Below the pieces are notes generated by a model, which ran no database searches, was not told where the DNA came from, and saw nothing but the letters and a program-made list of their open reading frames with translations. From positions 10,511 through 30,742 of the forward strand of contig DCFV01000188.1 in NCBI GenBank assembly GCA_002314435.1: a stretch of DNA of 20,232 nt, given 5' to 3'. Each line of letters begins with the position of its first letter. The first letter of the stretch is position 1. Shown here piece after piece: positions 14,529 through 20,232 of the stretch. The position numbers were made by a program, and so were the translations under genes. This DNA comes from Acidobacteriaceae bacterium UBA1795 (GTDB lineage: Bacteria; Acidobacteriota; Terriglobia; Terriglobales; Acidobacteriaceae).

Positions 14529-15812
14529 CTACACGAGTTCGGGCGCCAGCAGATCCTCGATCGTCTCGCGCCGCCGGATCAGCCGGGCCTTGCCGCGCTC
14601 CACCAGCACCTCGGCTGGGCGCAGGCGCGTGTTGTAGTTTGAACTCTGCACCATGCCATAGGCACCGGCGTCGAGCAACGCCACCAGGTCTCCGGGCTCG
14701 ACCGGGGCGAGCTTGCGGTCGCGGGCGAAAAAGTCACCGGACTCGCACACCGGCCCCACCACATCCACAACGCGCACGCGGCCACGCCGCGGAGTCACGG
14801 GCACGATCTCGTGGTGAGCCTGGTAGAGCGCAGGGCGGATGAGGTCATTCATGGCTGCGTCGGTGATCACGAAGGTCTTGCTCCCACTGCGCTTCACCTG
14901 CAGCACACGCGCCACCAGCGCCCCAGCTTGCGCCACGAGGAAACGTCCCGGTTCCAGCAGCAACATCCCGTCGAACCCCTTGAGCGCTTGTTGGACAGCC
15001 GCCGCGTACTCGTCTACCTTGGCCGCCGCGTCGAAGCTGCAGCCGTGGTAGTCGATGCCCAAGCCTCCGCCAGCGTCGATTGAGCGGAGCGCGATACCCG
15101 CTGCGGCGAGCTGCCGCACCAGCTTGTGCACTCTCTCCATGGCCGCGCCAAACGGATCAGCTGAACGGATCTGCGAGCCAATGTGGACACTGACGCCCTG
15201 CGCTTGCAGCCAGCGGTTCCCTGCCCATTGCTTGTAGAGGGCTAGCGCGCGGCGAATGTCGATGCCGAACTTGTGTTCGCGCAGGCCAGTAGAGATGTAG
15301 GGGTGCGTTTCCGCAAATACGTCGGGGTTGACGCGCAATGCGAACCGAGCCCGCGTCTTCATGCGTCGCGCACGGGCGGCCAACAGTTCAAGCTCGGCTT
15401 CGCTCTCCACGTTGAATTCGAGGATGCCCGCGGCAATGGCCAGATCAATTTCCGCAGCGGTCTTGCCCACTCCGGAGAAGACAACGCGGCTCAGCGCTTC
15501 AGGAGCCGCCTTGCGCACACGCTCCAGTTCGCCGCCTGAAACGATGTCAAAGCCGGCACCGCGCGCGGCCAGCAGTTTGAGGATTGCAAGAGCTGAGTTG
15601 GCCTTGACGGCATAGCAGACCAGGTGTTCGCGCCCGGCAAATGCCTGCTGAAACAGGCCCAGTCTCTCAACAATCTGGTCGGCTGAGTAGACGTAAAGCG
15701 GCGTTCCGAAGCGCCGTACCAAGCCTTCGAGAGCGACTGAGCCGCAGCAGAGCGCGCCCTTTGGCTGAGCGTATTGAAAGGGACGGGACAAGGCCATGGA
15801 GGAAGAAGTCAA
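14529..15812 (-). CDS. lysA: Diaminopimelate decarboxylase
   Basis: The 427-residue product carries the markers of the PLP-dependent fold III decarboxylases: Lys70 in YAVKANSALAIL (Schiff base), HIGSQ at 210-214, AGGGLGIDY at about 247-255 (phosphate loop), EPGR at 287-290, CESGD at 356-360 with the active-site Cys from the partner subunit, and GAYGMVQSSNYN near 383-394. It converts meso-diaminopimelate to L-lysine, the last step of lysine synthesis, and so competes with the cell wall for meso-DAP. The start is probably TTG at 15812, which has AAGGGAA eight bases upstream. The later ATG at 15797 follows a pyrimidine-rich stretch with no Shine-Dalgarno. The 78 bp gap to the upstream antiporter gene allows either read-through or a separate promoter. 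Confidence 0.95.
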   Translation of the reverse strand: MTSSSMALSRPFQYAQPKGALCCGSVALEGLVRRFGTPLYVYSADQIVERLGLFQQAFAGREHLVCYAVKANSALAILKLLAARGAGFDIVSGGELERVRKAAPEALSRVVFSGVGKTAAEIDLAIAAGILEFNVESEAELELLAARARRMKTRARFALRVNPDVFAETHPYISTGLREHKFGIDIRRALALYKQWAGNRWLQAQGVSVHIGSQIRSADPFGAAMERVHKLVRQLAAAGIALRSIDAGGGLGIDYHGCSFDAAAKVDEYAAAVQQALKGFDGMLLLEPGRFLVAQAGALVARVLQVKRSGSKTFVITDAAMNDLIRPALYQAHHEIVPVTPRRGRVRVVDVVGPVCESGDFFARDRKLAPVEPGDLVALLDAGAYGMVQSSNYNTRLRPAEVLVERGKARLIRRRETIEDLLAPELV

Positions 15813-15890
15813 CGTGTGATTCCCTTGGTGAGGCTAAGAGGGTACGCACAAGGGCGCTTCCTCAAGGGTACTTCATTCGCGCCGTACCGC

Positions 15891-17027
15891 TTAGCGCACC
15901 AGACGTGCGGTGACCGGCCCAAGAACGGCCATGAGGAGGACATACGCAGCCGAGAGCGAGCCAATCCGCGGCTCCAGACTGACACCAAGACCGGCAATCA
16001 CAATGGAGAATTCGCCGTGCGCAACCAAGGTGAGTCCGGCGCGGAGACGGGCTCGAAAGTTGAGGTTCCCGTGACGCGTCGCCCAGTAGCCGGTAAGTAT
16101 CTTGGTGATCGTGGTGACGCCGGCCAACAGAAGTGCAGCCACCAGCACAGGCGGTAACGTGCGGGGATCTATTTCAAGACCGAAGAAGAAGAAGAAAGTG
16201 GCAGCGAAGAGATCGCGAAGCGGGGAGAGTATGCGGTGGGATCTCTCGGCGATGGGACCGGAGAGCGCAATGCCAAAAAGAAAGGCTCCGATGGCCGAAG
16301 AAACCTGAATGCGTTGCGCAAGACCAGCAACCAGCAGCACTGTGCCGAAGGTGGAGAGAAGGATAACCTCGTCGGACTCATGGGTCAGCCAACGACTGAA
16401 GTAGTGGCCGTAACGCACGGCAGCGAACAGAGCCGCTAGAACCGCAACAACCGCGATGGAGACTGAAATAGCGACGCGATACGGTTCGCCGCCCGCGGTA
16501 AGCGCCGCGACCAGCGGCAGATAGATTGCCATGACGAGGTCCTCGAGAACGAGGATGGCGAGCACAGTGGGAGTTTCAGGGCAATCGAGACGCCGGAGCT
16601 CGGATAGTACCCGGGCAACAATGCCCGACGATGAGATGAAGGTGACGCCACCAAGAAGCACTGAAGCAAGCGGTCGCCAGCCAAGTAGCTGGCCGGCGAT
16701 GAATCCCGGGGAAAAGTTGAAAAGAAAGTCAGCCAAACCGGCGGAGGCACCGGCGCGCAGGTTTTGCTTGAGTTGCTGGCCCGAATACTCAAGGCCGAGC
16801 ATGAACAGAAGCAGCAATACGCCAATTTCGGCGCCGATCTGGATGAAATCGTGAGAGAAGTTGAGGGGCAACAGGCCACCGTTGCCGACGGCAAGGCCTG
16901 CCAGTAGGTAGAGCGGGATGGCAGAGAGACTCCACCGGCTCGAAAGGCGCGCAAGAACCGCAAGCACGATGGAGGCCGCGCCAAGTTCGAGGAAGGTTTG
17001 CGTCAGGTGGATTGCTGGTTCGGTCAG
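15891..17027 (-). CDS. CPA2-type (Kef/NapA-like) cation/proton antiporter, membrane domain only
   Basis: The product has 378 residues if it starts at a CTG (17027) and has about 11-12 membrane helices. LYLLAGLAVG, IGVLLLLFMLGLEYS, FISSSGIVARVLSELRR, LVLEDLVMAIYLPL and IGAFLFGIALSGP follow the order seen in the Na/H exchanger domain of the CPA2 family. The acidic pair of NapA (Asp-Asp) is replaced by Glu-Asp in LEDL, as in a subset of the family. No RCK/TrkA-N domain follows, so this is the transport domain alone. It likely exchanges Na+ or K+ for H+ in the inner membrane. The first standard start is GTG 16967, but it would remove part of the first helix; reading upstream gives HLTQTFLELGAASIVLAVLA, as the family requires. 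It is 36 bp after the alpha/beta hydrolase gene. Confidence 0.85.
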   Translation of the reverse strand: MTEPAIHLTQTFLELGAASIVLAVLARLSSRWSLSAIPLYLLAGLAVGNGGLLPLNFSHDFIQIGAEIGVLLLLFMLGLEYSGQQLKQNLRAGASAGLADFLFNFSPGFIAGQLLGWRPLASVLLGGVTFISSSGIVARVLSELRRLDCPETPTVLAILVLEDLVMAIYLPLVAALTAGGEPYRVAISVSIAVVAVLAALFAAVRYGHYFSRWLTHESDEVILLSTFGTVLLVAGLAQRIQVSSAIGAFLFGIALSGPIAERSHRILSPLRDLFAATFFFFFGLEIDPRTLPPVLVAALLLAGVTTITKILTGYWATRHGNLNFRARLRAGLTLVAHGEFSIVIAGLGVSLEPRIGSLSAAYVLLMAVLGPVTARLVR

Positions 17028-17032
17028 CCTAG

Positions 17033-17038
17033 CCTCCC
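17033..17038 (-). promoter_or_regulatory. Shine-Dalgarno that points to a CTG start for the antiporter
   Basis: GGGAGG lies on the minus strand at 17038 to 17033. Five bases later comes an in-frame CTG (17027 to 17025), and no ATG, GTG or TTG occurs in frame between the upstream TAA (17066 to 17064) and the GTG at 16967. The GTG is 60 bases further on. The site therefore best fits initiation at CTG. Confidence 0.55.
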
Positions 17039-17063
17039 AAAAAGCGGCAGATGCGCAGGTCCC

Positions 17064-17903
17064 TTAAGCTATCGGGAAGAGCCGGAGCCAGTTCCGCACC
17101 AGCTCTGCAACAGTGTCGGGCTGTTCATACGCGGCGAAGTGTCCCGCGTTTGCAAGGTAGGTATAATCCACGCGCGGCCCATCGGCAGTAAGCAATGCGC
17201 GGAGATCTCCGGCGGCAACGGCGAGGTCCTGCCCTCCGGCAACGGCAAGCAGCGGCACGCGAATCGTGGCTGCGGTGGGCACCGAATCGGGTCGCGTGGC
17301 CAGCCCTGCCTGCGTGGCCACCAGGGCCTCGGTGGTCAGTGTCATCCGCGCTCGCAGCTCATTCACGATCTCGGGCCGCGCGGCTTGTGACGCCACTCCG
17401 GTAGAGATCTTCGCCATGCCGTCAAACAGCTCTTCTTTCTTGCCCTCGCGCGCCATGGCGATGGTCACAGCACGCTTGTCACAGGCCGGTTCAGGATCGG
17501 CCTGCGGCTTTGAGCAAAGAAAGCCCAGACCGAGCATGCGCTCCGGCGCACGCCGCCAAAGCTCCAGCAGAACGTAGCCTCCGATCGAGCAGCCAATGAA
17601 CACGGCTCTTTGAAGGTTCAGATGGTCGAGAAGAGCGAGAACGTCAGTTGCCAGCCGGTCCATGGTGAGCACGGGCGCATCGGGCACGCGGGTGAATCCG
17701 CTTACTGGCAGGCCAGTGCCGAGCTCCGACGCGCCGTGGCCACGCAGGTCTGGTGCAATCGACCGCACTCCTGAGAGACGCTCGATCAGCGGCGTCCAGA
17801 AGGCATGATCCACGGGCGTGGGATGCAGAAAGACGACAGGCAAGCCAGCACCGCTGTCCGCATAGGCAAGGCGTGCGCCATCCGACTCATAGAAATGGCT
17901 CAT
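17064..17903 (-). CDS. Alpha/beta-hydrolase fold protein
   Basis: The 279-residue product has the classic order: a VVFLHPTPVDH oxyanion-loop region near 23-33, SIAPDLRGHGAS at about 48-59, nucleophile Ser106 in GCSIGGY, a probable acid Asp226 in VAGGQDLAVA, and His255 in NAGHFAAYEQP. There is no signal peptide, so it is cytoplasmic. The overall pattern resembles lactonases such as 3-oxoadipate enol-lactonase, and also general esterases; I cannot choose. The ATG at 17903 has only a weak CGGA near it. The gene starts 21 bp after the zinc-ribbon/PspC stop, so coupling is possible, and it lies 36 bp before the antiporter gene. The hydrolase fold is sure; the reaction is unknown. Confidence 0.88.
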   Translation of the reverse strand: MSHFYESDGARLAYADSGAGLPVVFLHPTPVDHAFWTPLIERLSGVRSIAPDLRGHGASELGTGLPVSGFTRVPDAPVLTMDRLATDVLALLDHLNLQRAVFIGCSIGGYVLLELWRRAPERMLGLGFLCSKPQADPEPACDKRAVTIAMAREGKKEELFDGMAKISTGVASQAARPEIVNELRARMTLTTEALVATQAGLATRPDSVPTAATIRVPLLAVAGGQDLAVAAGDLRALLTADGPRVDYTYLANAGHFAAYEQPDTVAELVRNWLRLFPIA

Positions 17904-17924
17904 AGTCCGAGCTTATACCCGGGT

Positions 17925-18260
17925 CTATCCCTGGGGAGGGTAGCTGCCTGGGCCCGACCAGGCAGCAGGCACTACAAATGGCTCCTCGGGAATACCGATC
18001 CAGCCGGCCAGATAGGCCACGCCAACCAGTCCGCTGGAGAAGATGAACGCCACCACCGTGAGTATGCGCACCGCGGTCACGTCCCAACCATTGGCCTGCG
18101 CCACCGCCAGACAGACTCCGGCAATCTGGCGACCCATGCGCGGCCGGATAAGTGGCCGACCCATAGGCGGTGCCGCCGCGCCAACAACCGTGCCACAGCT
18201 CGAGCAGAAACGCGCCCCGGACGGCAATCCCGTTCCGCAACGATGGCAATAGAAAGCCAT
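17925..18260 (-). CDS. Zinc-ribbon protein with PspC domain
   Basis: From ATG 18260, with GGGAGG eight bases upstream, the product has 111 residues. A longer reading adds 10 residues, MERKFREGWV, and is less likely. Residues 5-22 form a zinc ribbon with paired cysteines CHRC and CSSC (Cys5, Cys8, Cys19, Cys22). Residues about 40-92 form a PspC domain: GRQIAGVCLAVAQANGWDVTAVRILTVV in parts, then a hydrophobic helix to about residue 88 and the GIP turn. PspC domains are short membrane-associated modules; in enterobacteria PspC is a positive sensor of the phage-shock envelope response. The zinc-ribbon fusion is common in environmental bacteria and of unknown function. No pspA, pspB or pspF is visible nearby. 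It sits 68 bp after the TPR gene. Confidence 0.85.
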   Translation of the reverse strand: MAFYCHRCGTGLPSGARFCSSCGTVVGAAAPPMGRPLIRPRMGRQIAGVCLAVAQANGWDVTAVRILTVVAFIFSSGLVGVAYLAGWIGIPEEPFVVPAAWSGPGSYPPQG

Positions 18261-18328
18261 GACCCAACCCTCCCGGAACTTCCGTTCCACCTCATCCTAA
18301 CCTACGTTTGGCGCGCGCTAACAGTTCC

Positions 18329-19546
18329 CTAGTTGCCCTGATAAGGAGTTTTGAGGTGGCGGCGCGCGGTATCGGCCCGTGATGTGTTGAGGCCAGCGGC
18401 GATGACAGCCTGGTAGTCGATAATGGCGTGCTGGCGTTCGCCGTTCAGATCGTGGCACTCGCCGGCAGCCAACCACGAACGAAGCCTCAGTTCCACGCCC
18501 ACACCTGGCGCCGTAGCCGCGTGCTCATACGCCTGCGCCGCCTCGGCGTAATGACGCTGGCCGCGCAGGGCGTCGCCCAGGCCGAAGTCGGCCAACTCCA
18601 GCCGAGCCTGCGCAAAGTAGCCAGGCCTGGCGTTGTCGGCCAGGATTTCGCGATAGGCAGCAACCGCAACCATACCCTCGCCGTTGTCCTTGCGCAGGTT
18701 AGCCTCCTCAAGCCGGAACAGGTAGTTGTGCGGGTACTGGCTCTCCAGCCCACGCACCACCTGGATGGCCTCCTTGTACTTTCCCTCACGGCGCAGAAAC
18801 AGCGCGATCACCGTGCGTGCCTCCACGCTTGTGGTCACTCCGCGAGCTCCGTCGTCGCGCAACAGTTCCATGCCACGGCTTTTGGAGCCGGTGACACCTG
18901 CGAACCCGATGAGCAGCTTGAAGGGCCACGGCAGCGCCCCAACAACGTACTCGTAGACGCCAACGACAAGCTTGGCGTCAACGTAGTCCGGGTCCAACTG
19001 CAGGACGCGTGTCTCATCGTCGCGGGCCTTCATAGCCAGCCGAAAACCAGGAGAAAACCCACGCTCGACCATCGCCATGTAGGCACAGCGCAGACTCCGA
19101 GCCCAGCCTCGCGCGTAGTGCGCGTCCACGTCCCTCGAATTCCTTTCAACGCGCCAGTCAGCCTCGCGAACCGCTTCATCGGCTAGAGCAAAAATGCGTT
19201 CGCGCGTTTTCGGGTCTTCCTCCGTGGCGTGTTTTCCGCTCAAAAACCCATCGGCGGCGTAGAAGGTCGTGTCCAGCAGGTCCAGCCGGTAGAGTTCTTC
19301 GAAGATGACGGCATTGAGCAAGAGCGCAGTGGCCTGTGGGTCTTTGGGGTGCTGCTGGTGGAAGAGCTCGAACCGCTCCACTGCGCCTGGATAATCCAGG
19401 TTATAGAAGTGCTCGTAAGCCTCGTGCACCAGCGGCTCGCGGTTGAGTCCGTTGGTGTGGACCCCGGCGGCGCGTGCGCTGCTCCCAATACCGACAAGCA
19501 ACAGCACCAGACACACCCTGCACAACCAACCCGCGGTCGACCTCAA
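18329..19546 (-). CDS. Exported TPR-repeat protein of unknown function
   Basis: From TTG 19546 the product has 405 residues. The N-terminus is a signal peptide, LCRVCLVLLLVGIGSSARAA, and the rest is helical with Tyr/Ala patterns of tetratricopeptide repeats: HFYNLDYPGAVERFELFHQQHP near the start of the mature part, KYKEAIQVVRGLESQYPHNY in the middle, and RHYAEAAQAYEHAA near the C-terminus. No enzyme motif is seen. I infer a periplasmic scaffold or solenoid protein. Start choice: GGGAGG lies five bases before the TTG. A GTG one codon earlier is only two bases from it. The reading frame is open to 19795, but that extension has no signal-peptide-like N-terminus and runs into the divergent gene at 19761. 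It may be the first gene of the group leading to the antiporter. Confidence 0.75.
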   Translation of the reverse strand: MRSTAGWLCRVCLVLLLVGIGSSARAAGVHTNGLNREPLVHEAYEHFYNLDYPGAVERFELFHQQHPKDPQATALLLNAVIFEELYRLDLLDTTFYAADGFLSGKHATEEDPKTRERIFALADEAVREADWRVERNSRDVDAHYARGWARSLRCAYMAMVERGFSPGFRLAMKARDDETRVLQLDPDYVDAKLVVGVYEYVVGALPWPFKLLIGFAGVTGSKSRGMELLRDDGARGVTTSVEARTVIALFLRREGKYKEAIQVVRGLESQYPHNYLFRLEEANLRKDNGEGMVAVAAYREILADNARPGYFAQARLELADFGLGDALRGQRHYAEAAQAYEHAATAPGVGVELRLRSWLAAGECHDLNGERQHAIIDYQAVIAAGLNTSRADTARRHLKTPYQGN

Positions 19547-19760
19547 CACACCCTCCCAGGGACTGACCGGCGAACCGGCGCCGCTTCTATTCTCAGCTAT
19601 TGCAGGGACGTAGGGGAAATCGCACCAAGTTACGAGACACGCAAAAGGAAGAGCGTATGTTTTCTCGTTAAGCAATATTAGTGGGTCAGGAGCTGTACGG
19701 TGCCTTCTGGCTCTCCCAACTGGCGGTAGCGATACCGCCGTTCTCATCAGGGGAGAGGGG
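19547..19760. promoter_or_regulatory. Divergent region with a GCGA-looped hairpin before the orphan gene
   Basis: The 214 bp between the TPR gene and the orphan gene must hold both promoters; I find no convincing -35/-10 pair. A perfect 7 bp hairpin GGCGGTA (19722-19728), loop GCGA, TACCGCC (19733-19739) lies 11 bp before the GGGAGAGGGG ribosome-binding region at 19751-19760. GCGA is a GNRA tetraloop, so the RNA hairpin would be stable. Its purpose is unknown. Confidence 0.45.
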
Positions 19761-20210
19761 ATGAGTTTGAAGGAGATGTTGCAGCTGCTGGTCAATCAGG
19801 CACAGCACAACGGGTTCGACTTTCAACGGTGGTTCCAAGAGCATATTCACGCAGAGTGGCCGGGTCGCGACCAAGCACTCAGCTATCTGTCCATTGAGAG
19901 CCGTCACTACGCGCTACTGTTTTCCCACGACTTTGCCCGCTACTACTGGCGCACCGGAGCACGCATCAGCTTTAGCGTGCCATCGATCACCTATTCGCGC
20001 GTGAACAGCCGCGGTGAGGTCATCGTCGTAACGCGCAAGCCATTCACTCGTCGATCCATCAAGCCCGACGCCTGGAAGTATCATCTGCGGCAGATGGCTG
20101 CGGCCGAAGATCCTGTGCTTTACCTCTGCCGTTTTCTCCCAACAGCGCAGCAGGCAACGCAGAAGAGGGCATCCGGGAACGGAGACGAAGAGGCCCTGGC
20201 TGCGGACTGA
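19761..20210 (+). CDS. Hypothetical protein, 149 residues, unrecognised
   Basis: I do not recognise this protein. It begins at ATG 19761 with the purine-rich GGGAGAGGGG just before it, so the start is well supported. The sequence is mostly soluble, with no signal peptide or membrane segment. It is rich in aromatic and basic residues: SRHYALLFSHDFARYYWRTG near residues 46-65, then a beta-rich run ITYSRVNSRGEVIVVTRKPFTRR at about 76-98, here given in parts, and a charged C-terminal tail with DEE. Unlike most of the surrounding reading frames, its first position, length and ribosome binding site all agree, so I take it as real. It is divergent from the TPR gene, and its stop at 20208-20210 is near the window edge. 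Function: unknown. Confidence 0.7.
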   Translation: MSLKEMLQLLVNQAQHNGFDFQRWFQEHIHAEWPGRDQALSYLSIESRHYALLFSHDFARYYWRTGARISFSVPSITYSRVNSRGEVIVVTRKPFTRRSIKPDAWKYHLRQMAAAEDPVLYLCRFLPTAQQATQKRASGNGDEEALAAD

Positions 20211-20232
20211 TACTCAACGAAACCATCATCCC

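Noticed and set aside
15818..15890. Repeated GTACCCT in the gap before lysA considered as a lysine riboswitch or operator
   Set aside because: The gap is only 78 bp, far too short for a lysine riboswitch (roughly 170 bases or more), and the two short repeats show no wider symmetry.
19547..19795. Upstream extension of the TPR gene to 19795
   Set aside because: It would overlap the divergent gene starting at 19761 and place a signal peptide about 85 residues into the protein. The GGGAGG site supports the later start.
1..20232. Search for CRISPR arrays, tRNA genes, transposases, toxin-antitoxin pairs or phage genes
   Set aside because: No regularly spaced repeats, no tRNA-like cloverleaf, and no product with such motifs were seen on either strand by eye. 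A computed search could still find a degraded element.

Overview
The window looks like an ordinary housekeeping and envelope region from a moderately GC-rich Gram-negative bacterium. An acidobacterium of the Terriglobales type fits best, judging by the Do-like protease, the large TolC-type protein and the many exported hydrolases. This assignment is an inference from gene style, not from a marker gene. I see no tRNA, rRNA, CRISPR array, insertion sequence, phage gene or attachment site.

Layout. The window opens with the 3' end of aroA (+) and a bidirectional terminator. On the minus strand follow a peptidoglycan-binding-domain protein (GTG start) and an HtrA/Do serine protease. An exported M28 metallopeptidase is divergent from the protease and convergent with an EamA/DMT permease. 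An MscS-type channel (+) ends stop-on-stop, sharing CTAG, with a minus-strand cluster read as truA, an M20 peptidase and an exported YtcJ-like amidohydrolase. A structured, roughly 300 bp divergent region separates truA from a TolC-like outer-membrane protein (+), which ends at a strong bidirectional terminator. The rest is almost all minus strand, read from right to left: an exported TPR protein, a small zinc-ribbon/PspC protein, an alpha/beta hydrolase, a CPA2-type cation/proton antiporter, lysA (diaminopimelate decarboxylase) and an exported type-B carboxylesterase. The last gene (+) encodes a 149-residue protein I do not recognise; it is divergent from the TPR gene.

How the genes may work together. 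Two themes recur. One is envelope maintenance: HtrA, the PGB-domain protein, MscS, TolC, PspC, the antiporter, and LysA, which consumes the meso-DAP that many Gram-negatives put in their wall. The other is scavenging by exported or cytoplasmic hydrolases: M28, M20, amidohydrolase and carboxylesterase. TPR, PspC, hydrolase and antiporter are separated by 21 to 68 bp and may be co-transcribed, as may truA, M20 and amidohydrolase (gaps of 9 and 24 bp).

No clear new multi-gene system is visible. The points most worth a second look are a probable CTG start for the antiporter, a hairpin-rich leader before the TolC-like gene, the shared CTAG stops, the zinc-ribbon/PspC gene beside an antiporter, and the orphan 149-residue gene with a GCGA-looped hairpin just before its ribosome binding site.
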